Below, in pieces: positions 1-7,119 of a DNA stretch of 25,130 nt. The DNA lies in assembly GCA_903913345.1 (NCBI GenBank), contig CAIWLA010000449.1, positions 1 through 25,130 of the forward strand, given 5' to 3'. The translations under genes and the position numbers were made by a program. This stretch comes from an uncultured Magnetococcales bacterium (lineage in GTDB: Bacteria > Pseudomonadota > Magnetococcia > Magnetococcales > Magnetaquicoccaceae). Position 1 is the first letter of the stretch, and every line of letters begins with the position of its first letter. The notes below the pieces were generated by a model. That model did not search any database, had not been told where the DNA came from, and was given only the letters and a program-made list of their open reading frames with translations.

Positions 1-49
1 ATACAAACAGGACAATCAAAAAACCACCTGCGCAAAATAATCCAATCAT
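1..49 (-). CDS. 5' end of an unidentified gene running off the window
   Basis: An ATG at 47-49 on the minus strand opens a frame that continues past the window edge. It is preceded by a good ribosome binding site (GGAGGAG, 5-6 bases upstream). The 16 visible residues, MIGLFCAGGFLIVLFV, are strongly hydrophobic, which fits an N-terminal membrane segment or signal anchor. It lies 92 bases downstream of the DUF2333 gene in the same direction, so co-transcription is possible. Too little is visible to name a family. Confidence 0.5.
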   Translation of the reverse strand, partial: MIGLFCAGGFLIVLFV

Positions 50-141
50 GGCCGCTCCTCCAAAGAGTGAAGGTGACGAATCAAGACGCCGCGCCACCGG
101 CATCTCCTGGGCAGGTTTTGGTCAATGCGAGACACCACTCT

Positions 142-1215
142 TCAACCCCGTTGCAACAAATTCCTCAAGTCAATCATGGCCGCATTGGCACGGGAAATAT
201 ATGCCCCCATGACCATGGAATGATTGGCCAACAAACCAAAACCGCTGCCATTCAGAATCATGGGACTCCATACCGGATCCTGGGTGGGTTCCAGTTCACG
301 AATGATTTGCCGCAAACTGACCAAGGCATTTTTTTTCTGCAAAACCTCATAAAAGTCCACCTCCATGGCGCGCAGGAAATGCAGCAAGGCCCAACAATTG
401 CCACGGGCTTCATAAAACACGTCATCCAATAGCAACCAGGGGGTTTTGAAGCTCTCCTGCTCATTCACGGGTGTGGATTGTTGGGCGTTCGGATCACCAC
501 TTAAGTCTGTATTTATACGGTTTTGCCCCACACTGGAGCGCAACTTCTGGGAAATGCCGCCCAACCGTTTGCTCACCACATCAATCCAACTGGCCAGGTT
601 GTCGGCCCTGGCAAAAAACTGGGCGTTCGACTGCTTGATGTCTGACAAACGATGGATATATTTACCGAAAAACGTCAAACCAGAACGGTACTCCGTTTCT
701 GTGGCGGGCATAATCCAGGAATGACTGTCGAAATTGAATTGCGACTCCCCATTGGCCAAATCCGGGTCTTCGCTGGATTGGGATTGGGAACGGCTGAAGT
801 CGTTCCGCATGGCCTGGGCCAATACCCGAACTTGAGTCAAGACACCAAACTCCCAGTTGGGCATGTTGTCCATCCACACACCGGGAGGCGTCTTGTCGTT
901 GGTGATATAACCACCCGGTTTGTCCAAAAGGGTTTGGGCCACCTGCATCAGGGTGCTGGTGACAACCACCCCGACCACCACCTTGGATTCATCCCCGTCA
1001 AACCGTTCCAAGGCGGCTGCCTTGACATCAAACTGTGCCGGTTCGCAACTCCAATAAACCGCAACCAGCCACAGACACAAGAGCAACATCACAAACAGCG
1101 CGCCCCCCAGGCCCAGGCGCACGGTCAAGGAACGCCACACGATACCAACGTGGTGAACAGGATTTTTCGAGGAAATGTTGCGTTCCCCATCCGGGAGAGA
1201 AAACGGGATGGCCAT
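142..1215 (-). CDS. DUF2333 family inner-membrane protein
   Basis: This 357-residue protein resembles the DUF2333 family, which has no established function. One hydrophobic segment at about residues 33-53 follows a charged N-terminus, so it is probably a single-pass inner-membrane protein with a large periplasmic part. Typical stretches are the GGYITNDKTPPGVWMDNMPNWEFG region near residues 100-125, split here as GGYITNDKTPPG and MDNMPNWEFG, and the SYISRANAAMIDLRNLL-like C-terminus (GAYISRANAAMIDLRNLL is what is present). The start is supported by AGGAG five bases before the ATG. It follows the small secreted protein gene by about 21 bases and probably belongs to the same transcript. The family call is by recognition of these conserved stretches; a role cannot be given. 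Confidence 0.75.
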   Translation of the reverse strand: MAIPFSLPDGERNISSKNPVHHVGIVWRSLTVRLGLGGALFVMLLLCLWLVAVYWSCEPAQFDVKAAALERFDGDESKVVVGVVVTSTLMQVAQTLLDKPGGYITNDKTPPGVWMDNMPNWEFGVLTQVRVLAQAMRNDFSRSQSQSSEDPDLANGESQFNFDSHSWIMPATETEYRSGLTFFGKYIHRLSDIKQSNAQFFARADNLASWIDVVSKRLGGISQKLRSSVGQNRINTDLSGDPNAQQSTPVNEQESFKTPWLLLDDVFYEARGNCWALLHFLRAMEVDFYEVLQKKNALVSLRQIIRELEPTQDPVWSPMILNGSGFGLLANHSMVMGAYISRANAAMIDLRNLLQRG

Positions 1216-1236
1216 CCATGCTCCTGGCAGTCGAGT

Positions 1237-1569
1237 TTAGTGTTGGAAATCCAGAGGAAAGAAGAGACTGATGCCGGGCGACTGTCTGGGTTCAAAATAG
1301 ACCAGCGGTGGCACATAGACGGGCTGCGCGTCACGATAGCGACGGTGATGCTGTCGATTTCTGTCATGATAACGATTATCATGTTTACCCCAATGATTTT
1401 CCCGACCCCGGTCGTATCTCTCGGCACCTCCGGCGAGGAGTGTCGTCGAGGAGAGGCCACCGATTGCCAAGGCAAGCGCGATAAGCGTCCAGAACGGGCG
1501 GCCGTTTGCACGAAAGAGTGTCATTCGAGGGGTTGAGGATGGCAGAGTGCATGGGGAATGAGTGGTCAT
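1237..1569 (-). CDS. small secreted His/Arg-rich protein, function unknown
   Basis: This 110-residue protein has a hydrophobic segment at about residues 26-46 ending in a plausible signal peptidase site (LLAGG), so export to the periplasm is likely. The mature part is short and dominated by His, Arg, Asp and Tyr (for example NRYHDRNRQHHRRYRD), followed by a Pro/Tyr patch and a SPGISLFFPLDF-like tail. Such composition suggests metal or polyanion binding, but this is inference. The ATG overlaps the stop of the Spy/CpxP-like gene as ATGA, so translation is coupled. An internal ATG at 1524 would give a more classical signal peptide but lacks a clear ribosome binding site. I do not recognise a named family. 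Confidence 0.6.
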   Translation of the reverse strand: MTTHSPCTLPSSTPRMTLFRANGRPFWTLIALALAIGGLSSTTLLAGGAERYDRGRENHWGKHDNRYHDRNRQHHRRYRDAQPVYVPPLVYFEPRQSPGISLFFPLDFQH

Positions 1570-2060
1570 GAACCTTGCCTCTGCTCTGGATGGTGACTGA
1601 CTTTCGTGTGCTTGCCATGGCGGAACAGGATATCCGCTGCATTTTTCTGTTTTTCCGTCATGGTGTCATAGAGGTCTGAAAAAACGGGGATCATTTTCTG
1701 CACGCCGTCCAGATGGGCTTGGGCAATCTCCTCGTAGGATTTCAGATCGTCGATGGCACTCATTTTCTTGGCATGATCCACCCTTTTCTGCGTCAGGGTA
1801 TCCATGACCTGGGCATTGTCTCGCAGAACCTGAGCGACCTTGGCCCACCCCTCTTCTTGCGTCGGTACCAGATTGAGCTTGGCATGCATCTTCTTGATGC
1901 GCTGTTCGGCGTGAACCCGGTGGTCAACCTTGTCATCATTCTTGTCGGTTTTATCGCCGGCGAGAAGCGTCCATGGGGCGAAAGCCAGCGCGGTGAAGAC
2001 AATCCACGTCGCAAACAGACGCATACTGGCACCAGCGAACGGATGACTGCCTGGTTTCAT
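1566..2060 (-). CDS. Spy/CpxP-family periplasmic chaperone-like protein
   Basis: The product is 164 residues with a signal peptide (MRLFATW followed by a hydrophobic run ending in TLLAG at about residue 34). The mature region is helical and charged, with the pattern HAEQRIKKMHAKLNLVPTQ, the LTxxQ-type motif of Spy/CpxP proteins, and a second related helix, FSDLYDTMTEKQKNAADILF, near the C-terminus. Known members are periplasmic ATP-independent chaperones or modulators of envelope stress sensing. The start at 2060 is chosen because GGGAGA lies six bases upstream; an in-frame ATG at 2117 would only add residues with no signal character. It is translationally coupled to the small His/Arg-rich gene. 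Family assignment is fairly secure, the precise role is not. Confidence 0.75.
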   Translation of the reverse strand: MKPGSHPFAGASMRLFATWIVFTALAFAPWTLLAGDKTDKNDDKVDHRVHAEQRIKKMHAKLNLVPTQEEGWAKVAQVLRDNAQVMDTLTQKRVDHAKKMSAIDDLKSYEEIAQAHLDGVQKMIPVFSDLYDTMTEKQKNAADILFRHGKHTKVSHHPEQRQGS

Positions 2061-2238
2061 GTTGGTTCTCCCAATGTGGTTTAAGGTTTTTTGCACGATG
2101 CACATTTCCCGATTCATGTCTGGATCATTGTTTCGGCCAGCGAGACATTTGTCCAGCGACCTGAAATGATCGATAATAAAAGCAGATTCAATACCACCTT
2201 CAGAAAACCCCTTGCCTTGGCCAGTCTGAATTCAAGCC

Positions 2239-2643
2239 TCAAGAACCAGCATGACCGGAGGCGGGATCCATTGTTCGTGTCGATTGACAAAAGGGAAGGG
2301 GTTGTTTGTTGCCATCTGCACCGATGTGCACAAAGGTGACACAGGTGGAGAAGATCTCCTGGGCAGGATTCTGCCGGGTCAGTGCATTATATACCGTTGC
2401 CACATAATTGACCGATGTGGTGCCGATACGGGTACGATGCACATCAAAGCGTAGAATGTCTCCCATATTCACCCGCTCATTGAATTTCAGGCGATCCATG
2501 GCCACGGTGACAAATTCGCAGGCCGGATAATCCATTCGTGCTGCGATATAGGCCGCTTCGTCAACCCATTTCAACAGTTGGCCACCGAACAAGTAACCAA
2601 AGGGGTTCAAATTTTCCGGCATCACCAATTTGTAGGTTTCCAT
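2239..2643 (-). CDS. acyl-CoA thioesterase, single hotdog domain
   Basis: This 134-residue protein is a hotdog-fold thioesterase that would hydrolyse acyl-CoA to free acid and CoA in the cytoplasm. The signature is at the N-terminus: LVMPENLNPFGYLFGGQLLKWVDEAAYIAA, shown here in parts as NPFGYLFGG and WVDEAAYIAA, which carries the conserved Asp of the central helix. The later strand VNMGDILRFDVHRTRIGTTS is also typical. The family normally begins a few residues before the LVMPE motif, which favours the ATG at 2643 (AAGAGA upstream). An ATG at 2784 has a strong AGGAG four bases upstream and would add 47 residues of no known domain, so the start is unsettled. Acyl chain specificity cannot be read from the sequence. 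Confidence 0.8.
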   Translation of the reverse strand: METYKLVMPENLNPFGYLFGGQLLKWVDEAAYIAARMDYPACEFVTVAMDRLKFNERVNMGDILRFDVHRTRIGTTSVNYVATVYNALTRQNPAQEIFSTCVTFVHIGADGNKQPLPFCQSTRTMDPASGHAGS

Positions 2644-2830
2644 CGCAAGGATCTCTTGACCGTCTGGGAAAGGAGGATGCCTCGGCATATGCCTTTGGAA
2701 CGGCATTTCAACAGCCAGAACCACATTGAAAGTGGGCCTGAATACCGGACTCACAATCAAAGTGCCGATTTTGTCGCCCGCCATACATCTCCTGTTGAGG
2801 AGATTTTTCAACACCCAATCGGATTTCGGC

Positions 2831-3376
2831 TCAATGTTGGGCTGCCAAAGCATCGGTTGTGTCATGATGGTCAAACGAGGACATGCCCGAAGTCTCCAGC
2901 AGTTCCCGCGCACGGGCGATATCCTGCGCGCCGCCATGCACGACGAGCATGAATTTGTCGGCCTTCAACGCGGTTTCGTAGCGCAGCACCGAGTCTTTGG
3001 GAATCCCCAACGAAAACATCGCACCGACAAAGGCACTCACGCCACCAACCAATGCAGCACCCTCCAGACCGCCAAAGAGGGTGGCCGCAATCGGGCCAAG
3101 AATGATCAAATGGCCCAGCACCGGGATGGATAACATCGCAGAACCGAACAGGATCCCCATCAATCCGCCCCACAATGCGCCAAACTTGCCGAAGACCATC
3201 GCGCGATCACCGGCGTTCAGGAAACCAACCACATGTTCCTCCAATTGGTATTCCCGACCGATGATCGAGATCTTCTTCATGTCGAATCCGGCGCGTTGCA
3301 ACGCCTTCACGGCGGTTTCGGCCTGGTTGTGTTCGTCATAGATGGCAACAGCGAATTTGGGTGTGGGCATATTCAT
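2831..3376 (-). CDS. glycine-rich membrane-associated protein of the general stress (YflT/DUF1269-like) type
   Basis: The 181-residue product starts with an alpha/beta module (KFAVAIYDEHNQAETAVKAL, then GFDMKKISIIGRE) resembling the N-terminal domain of general stress protein 17M/YflT. A long glycine/alanine-rich hydrophobic region follows at about residues 65-135, able to form two or more membrane helices or a glycine-zipper hairpin. The C-terminal portion (KDSVLRYETALKADKFMLVVHG) is a second copy-like alpha/beta segment, as in DUF1269-like proteins. The start at 3376 has AAGGA seven bases upstream; the frame stays open further 5', but that part includes a relic of another gene. Proteins of this kind are often stress-induced with unknown mechanism. 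I am confident of the gene, moderately so of the family. Confidence 0.7.
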   Translation of the reverse strand: MNMPTPKFAVAIYDEHNQAETAVKALQRAGFDMKKISIIGREYQLEEHVVGFLNAGDRAMVFGKFGALWGGLMGILFGSAMLSIPVLGHLIILGPIAATLFGGLEGAALVGGVSAFVGAMFSLGIPKDSVLRYETALKADKFMLVVHGGAQDIARARELLETSGMSSFDHHDTTDALAAQH

Positions 3377-3450
3377 GATGTGATCCTTGGTTGGGTTGAC
3401 ATCCAGTAACATTGCTGGAGAGGATAACGGAACCCAATGAGGAAATAATA

Positions 3451-3466
3451 TCGAGTGATTACTCGA
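3451..3466. promoter_or_regulatory. 16-bp inverted repeat upstream of the stress-type gene
   Basis: TCGAGTGATTACTCGA has perfect 6-base arms around a 4-base centre and lies 75-90 bases upstream of the gene starting at 3376. On the minus strand it directly abuts TATTAT, a fair -10 element, but I see no matching -35 at normal spacing. It could be an operator for a dimeric repressor. It is too short and lacks a T-run to be a convincing terminator. Confidence 0.35.
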
Positions 3467-3598
3467 CAAGGCGAGGTTTTTTTCAGGTTTTGCACGATCT
3501 CTATCACACACGCCAAAGACAATTCTTGGACCGTGTGATACCAAATTGCAATCGAACAGGGAACAAGGCGACACGCACGGCCACAACTGGCTGTTATC

Positions 3599-3780
3599 GT
3601 CATTCAAAAAGAGATCCGCTATCCCCGCCAACCGCTCCAGGGCCTCCCCAGTGCCGGTACAGATCGGCTCTCCCCGACGATTGCCGCTGGTCATGACCAG
3701 AAAACGCAACGAGGGGGGTGATCTCCGGGCAACGGATCAAACAACAACCATTGCAAAGGGGTCGCGGGGATGTACACACG
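3599..3780 (-). pseudogene. hypF: relic of hypF (carbamoyltransferase of [NiFe]-hydrogenase maturation)
   Basis: Two adjacent minus-strand reading frames together spell a stretch of the HypF YrdC-like domain. The first, from 3777, reads VYIPATPLQWLLFDPLPGD and corresponds to the LPYTPLHHLLL region. The second, down to about 3599, reads RFLVMTSGNRRGEPI and then EALERLAGIADLFL, matching the conserved MTSAN-SGEPI and EALERL-GIADGFL segments. They are joined across a run of six G (3713-3718 on the plus strand) where the frame shifts. Similarity stops before the expected HNRPI motif, and the rest of the roughly 750-residue protein is absent on both sides, so this is a fragment and not just a sequencing slip. 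Weak VAPN-like similarity may extend to 3808, touching the tusA stop. Confidence 0.75.
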
Positions 3781-3804
3781 GTCGGATGGAGACACCGTTG
3801 GGTG

Positions 3805-4029
3805 CTACACCCGTACCTGACACTGCTTGACACCACCACCCAGATCTTTCATCCAGAGCAAAACCTTCTTGTTTCTCTCGCACCATTTGCGCACATCCGC
3901 CTCGAAAGTGTCGCAATCCGCCGTCACATCAATCACATCCCCCGGCTTCATTTTGCTGATCATGATGGTCATTTTCAACTGTGGTTGCGGGCACTTCAGC
4001 CCTTTGGCATCCAGCGTGGTCATCGCCAT
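3805..4029 (-). CDS. tusA: TusA-family sulfur carrier protein
   Basis: This 74-residue protein has the SirA/TusA signature: LDAKGLKCPQPQLKM with the CPxP motif, whose Cys (about residue 14) carries the persulfide sulfur. A beta-alpha-beta-beta pattern follows, ending in VRKWCERNKKVLLWMKD. TusA proteins pass sulfur in tRNA thiolation, molybdenum cofactor synthesis or dissimilatory sulfur oxidation. The start at 4029 is chosen because GGAGAA sits seven bases upstream; that GGAGAA falls inside the longer frame opened by an ATG at 4044. It is preceded by a palindromic repeat region after the hydrogenase operon and followed at once by the hypF relic. No dsrE or other sulfur genes are adjacent, so the recipient pathway is unknown. 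Confidence 0.85.
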   Translation of the reverse strand: MAMTTLDAKGLKCPQPQLKMTIMISKMKPGDVIDVTADCDTFEADVRKWCERNKKVLLWMKDLGGGVKQCQVRV

Positions 4030-4092
4030 GACGGGTTCTCCCATGTGTATTATTGAGTAAAATCAAGCGGCTGAAGACAACCGCGACCTTGG

Positions 4093-4185
4093 ACCTTGAT
4101 CATCCGGGGGCTTCGCCCCCCGACCCCCACCAGGGGCCTTGCCCCTGGACCCCACCAGGGGGACAATCCCCCTGGACCCCTAACA
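4093..4185. repeat. intergenic repeat with three tandem GC-rich hairpins
   Basis: This stretch between the hydrogenase operon and tusA contains three successive perfect or near-perfect hairpins: 4105-4122 (CGGGGG/CCCCCG), 4130-4148 (CCAGGGGC/GCCCCTGG) and 4155-4175 (CCAGGGGG/CCCCCTGG). The linkers are nearly identical (ACCCC-ACC). The same module recurs in the opposite orientation at 25066-25130, as a single hairpin at 20800-20845, and in degenerate form at 9628-9672. It looks like a dispersed REP-like element and may also stop transcription after mvhD. Confidence 0.8.
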
Positions 4186-4232
4186 GGTTAAAATGACTAA
4201 AAAAAGATGGTGAGGGCTGGCCGAAACGATGA

Positions 4233-4661
4233 TCAAGCACTCAATCGCAACGGTCCAAGCAATCGGACGGCCTCGACGGCCTCCGTCAAAACCCGTACAA
4301 ATTTATCCCCCTGGCCCGCCGAAACATAATCCATTTGACAACGAACCGCCTCGATACCAAACGGTTGCAACAGGCGCAACAGGAGTCGATGCCGTTTGGC
4401 CGCATGATAATTCCCCTCCTTGTAATGACAATCCCCCGGATGACAGGCCAGAATGACCACCCCGTCCGCCCCCTGCCGATAGGCCTCCAGGACAAACTGG
4501 GGATCAATCCGACCACTGCACATCACCTTGATGGTGCGCACACCGGGCGGACAGGTCAGTTGGGCCACACCCGCCTTGTCCGCCCCGGCATAGGAACACC
4601 AGTTGCACAGGAACACCAGAATCCTGGGTTCAAACTCGACGGTCAACGGTTGACTCGTCAT
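4233..4661 (-). CDS. mvhD: MvhD-type hydrogenase iron-sulfur (delta) subunit
   Basis: The 142-residue product matches the MvhD/FlpD family, small [2Fe-2S] proteins that pass electrons from a group 3c hydrogenase to HdrA. The family Cys set is visible: FLCNWCSYAG (C19, C22), VMCSGRI (about C48) and ACHPGDCHYKEGN (about C74 and C79). The length is typical for stand-alone MvhD. The start at 4661 overlaps the hdrA stop as ATGA, so the two are translationally coupled, which fits their physical partnership. It is the last gene of the operon. The frame stays open 96 bases further upstream inside hdrA, but that part has no family similarity. Confidence 0.9.
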   Translation of the reverse strand: MTSQPLTVEFEPRILVFLCNWCSYAGADKAGVAQLTCPPGVRTIKVMCSGRIDPQFVLEAYRQGADGVVILACHPGDCHYKEGNYHAAKRHRLLLRLLQPFGIEAVRCQMDYVSAGQGDKFVRVLTEAVEAVRLLGPLRLSA

Positions 4662-6637
4662 GCCAATACCCCCGCAATCTCGGCGAAAATCGCCTCGTTG
4701 GTAAAATGGTTGCCCTTGATGACCCCCGCCGGACAGGCCGCCACACAGGTGCCGCACCCCGCACAGAGCAGGGCATTGATGCGCACCTTTTTGCCCGCCT
4801 CATCCCGATGGATGGCCTTGTACGGGCAAACCGCCAGACAGACCAGACACCCCCCACACCGCGCATCATCCACCTCGGCCGTGACCGGCTCAATCTCCAT
4901 CTGGCGACCCATCACCAGATCCGAAAGGATATATCCCGCCACCGCCACCCCCTGGCTCATGGCCTTTTGCAAGTCCATGGGCGACTGGCAAGTACCGGCG
5001 ATATACATCCCCTTGACCGCACTGCGTACCGCCGCCAACCGGTTGTGCTGCTCGGCAAAAAAGCCCAACCGATCCCGATCCATGGACAACAGAGTCGCCA
5101 GAGAGGCCGCATCCTCGGACGGCACCAGGGCCGGACACAAAACCACCAGATCGGCCACCACCTCTCCCGCCACCCCACAGACATCCGTGTAACCCACCGC
5201 ATACCCCTGCGCCAGAGGGTCCACCCGTATCGCCTCAATGGTGGGATAGCGAATAAAATGGCTGAGCGGATCATCCTGAATCTTTTGGTACAGCGCGAAA
5301 CCATCCTTGCCCGGCATCACCAGTTCCCTGTACAAATGATAAACCACGGCGTCCGGCATTTTTTTGCGGATCAAATGATTGAACTTGAAGGCGTTTTGAC
5401 AACAAACCTCCGAACAATAGCCGCAATGTGCCGCATCCAGACTGCCCACGCAATGGATGATGGCCACCGCAGCGGGCGGCGTACCCTGTCGAAGGGTGAC
5501 CACCTCGCCCCCCGTGGGACCGTTCTGTGCCAGGAGGCGTTCAAATTCGTAACTGGAATAGACATCCGACCCCGCTCCCCGACCCAGGGCGGGAAGGAGG
5601 GAACCGTCGTACAACCGGGAACCAATGGCCACCAGAATGGCACCCACCTCTTTTTCAATCCGCTCCTCCTCGGCCCCGAACAGAATGGCCCCCTCCACCG
5701 GACAGGCCTCCTGGCACTGTTGGCAGGCCGCCCCCTCGCCCTCCCCCTGGAAGCGGAGGCAGATCTCCCCGTCGAGGAGAGGAAAATTGGGCAGGGCACC
5801 GGCAAAGGGAAAATAGATGGCCTTGCGGTCATCCAGGTGGGCGTTGAAACCGTTTTTGGCCGTCACGGGACAGGGGGGAATGCACTCTCCGCACCCGATA
5901 CAGGTCGTCTCATCCACCCGACGGGGGGTGCGGCGGATGGTGACCAAAAAATGGCCGAAAAAACCGGCAACATCCGTCACCTCGGCGAGGGTCAGACAGT
6001 CGATCCGGCCGGCATGATCCCCGTGCAATACCTCATCCAGAATCGGTTCCAGCAGGCAGGGACCGCACTCCAGGCGCGGAAAGACCTCTTCATAGCGCAC
6101 CGCCATCCCGCCGATGACCGGACTCTTTTCCACCAGCGTCACGGTACGCCCGACCTGGGCCAGACTCAAGGCCGCCTGGAGACCCGCCGGACCGGCCCCG
6201 ATCACCAGCACATCCGGGCACATTTCCAACATGGCCTTGTGCAACGGTTCATGCTGGTTGACCCGTTTGACCGCTCCCCGAATGTGGACAGTCGCCTTGG
6301 CCACGGCCGGCCCGGCCTCCGCCGTCACCCAGGCCACATGCTCCCGGATATTGGCCATTTGCAGGAGATAGGGGTTGATCGCGGTCTGGGCCAGGACCGC
6401 ACGAAAGGTGTTTTCATGGTCCCGTGGGGAACAGGCGGCCACCACGACCCGTTCGGGAGACCTCTCCTTGAGATCCTGCTCCAGGGCCGCCTTGCCCTCC
6501 TCAGAGCAGAGGAATTCCATGGTTTGGACATAGGCCACCTCTTCCATCTGCCCGATGGCCCGTTCCACCGCTGCGAACTCCACCTTCTCCGTGATCACGC
6601 CACCACAGGTGCAAAAATAGACCCCGGTTCCTTTCAT
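4658..6637 (-). CDS. hdrA: HdrA-like FAD/iron-sulfur heterodisulfide reductase subunit A
   Basis: This 659-residue protein has the HdrA domain order. An N-terminal domain carries CTCGG (C9, C11), then a Rossmann FAD site, VLVIGAGPAGLQAALS (GAGPAG 147-152), with VEKSPVIGGMA. An inserted ferredoxin region has CIGCGECIPPCP (246-256) and a second Cys group (C293, C305, C308, C312). The thioredoxin-reductase-like part contains HCGYCSEVCCQNAFK. Two C-terminal [4Fe-4S] motifs follow: CGGCLVCLAVCP (595-606) and CAGCGTCVAACP (625-636). In methanogens HdrA bifurcates electrons between ferredoxin and heterodisulfide through HdrBC; neither HdrB nor HdrC is here. ATGA overlaps join it to the protease gene upstream and mvhD downstream. 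It probably collects electrons from the hydrogenase via MvhD; the final acceptor is unknown. Confidence 0.9.
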   Translation of the reverse strand: MKGTGVYFCTCGGVITEKVEFAAVERAIGQMEEVAYVQTMEFLCSEEGKAALEQDLKERSPERVVVAACSPRDHENTFRAVLAQTAINPYLLQMANIREHVAWVTAEAGPAVAKATVHIRGAVKRVNQHEPLHKAMLEMCPDVLVIGAGPAGLQAALSLAQVGRTVTLVEKSPVIGGMAVRYEEVFPRLECGPCLLEPILDEVLHGDHAGRIDCLTLAEVTDVAGFFGHFLVTIRRTPRRVDETTCIGCGECIPPCPVTAKNGFNAHLDDRKAIYFPFAGALPNFPLLDGEICLRFQGEGEGAACQQCQEACPVEGAILFGAEEERIEKEVGAILVAIGSRLYDGSLLPALGRGAGSDVYSSYEFERLLAQNGPTGGEVVTLRQGTPPAAVAIIHCVGSLDAAHCGYCSEVCCQNAFKFNHLIRKKMPDAVVYHLYRELVMPGKDGFALYQKIQDDPLSHFIRYPTIEAIRVDPLAQGYAVGYTDVCGVAGEVVADLVVLCPALVPSEDAASLATLLSMDRDRLGFFAEQHNRLAAVRSAVKGMYIAGTCQSPMDLQKAMSQGVAVAGYILSDLVMGRQMEIEPVTAEVDDARCGGCLVCLAVCPYKAIHRDEAGKKVRINALLCAGCGTCVAACPAGVIKGNHFTNEAIFAEIAGVLA

Positions 6638-7119
6638 GATCTCTGTTCTCCCCGCAGATAGGCAACCACCTCTTGAACCACCTGGGGTATGGCGGCCTCC
6701 ACCTGTGGAGAAAGCCGTTCACCGAAGGTGTCCACCTCCCCCACCTCCACCCCCCAGATCCGAATGACCGAGGGCAACACCAGGCCAATGGCTCGCCCCA
6801 ACGCCATGGCCACCGGCAGGGAGGTGTCATGGGAGGACCAGGTGAAGCGACTGCCGGGCATCTCCTCCCAATCCCGCGCCACAACGGTGCCCGGTGGCCA
6901 CTGCCCGGTGATGCAGGCATCGACAATCACCGCCCGCTCATAACCAACCAACCGCTCCATGAGCCGCAACCCCCCCAACGCCCCCTCCGCAAAGAGAAGA
7001 CCACGAACCGCAGGCATCGCCTGTTCCACGGCCTGCACAATCCGAATCCCCACACCATCATCGCTCAACAGCGGATTGCCCAGTCCAATCACAATGGTCG
7101 CCACCCCCCGATCAACCAT
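6634..7119 (-). CDS. [NiFe]-hydrogenase maturation protease
   Basis: The 161-residue product is a HyaD/HoxW/FrcD-type endopeptidase that removes the C-terminal tail of the large subunit after nickel insertion. It shows the diagnostic start VIGLGNPLLSDDGVGIRI, with the metal-binding Asp in the DDGVG motif, then VDACITGQWPPG and the SSHDTSLPVAMAL motif with its conserved His. Family length is usually 150-175 residues. The ATG at 7119 overlaps the large-subunit stop by eight bases; a GTG six codons later is a less likely alternative. Its own stop overlaps hdrA as ATGA. The location right after its substrate gene is the common arrangement. Confidence 0.9.
   Translation of the reverse strand: MVDRGVATIVIGLGNPLLSDDGVGIRIVQAVEQAMPAVRGLLFAEGALGGLRLMERLVGYERAVIVDACITGQWPPGTVVARDWEEMPGSRFTWSSHDTSLPVAMALGRAIGLVLPSVIRIWGVEVGEVDTFGERLSPQVEAAIPQVVQEVVAYLRGEQRS

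Noticed and set aside
3377..3709. N-terminal extension of the stress-type protein to residue 292
   Set aside because: The extra part reads through the hypF relic and an unrelated stretch with a palindrome. The internal ATG at 3376 has a good ribosome binding site and begins the recognisable domain.
4093..4185. CRISPR-like array of palindromes
   Set aside because: There are only three hairpins with different stems, short uniform linkers instead of unique spacers, and no cas genes nearby.
5395..5420. Possible selenocysteine or unusual Cys pair in HdrA (SEVCCQNAFK)
   Set aside because: The frame has no internal TGA, and a Cys pair at this position is normal for the family.
4706..6661. 651-codon open frame on the plus strand opposite hdrA
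   Set aside because: It is antisense to a gene with clear conserved motifs and overlapping neighbours. Its translation is rich in Arg, His, Pro and Gln with no domain, as expected of a shadow frame in GC-rich coding DNA.
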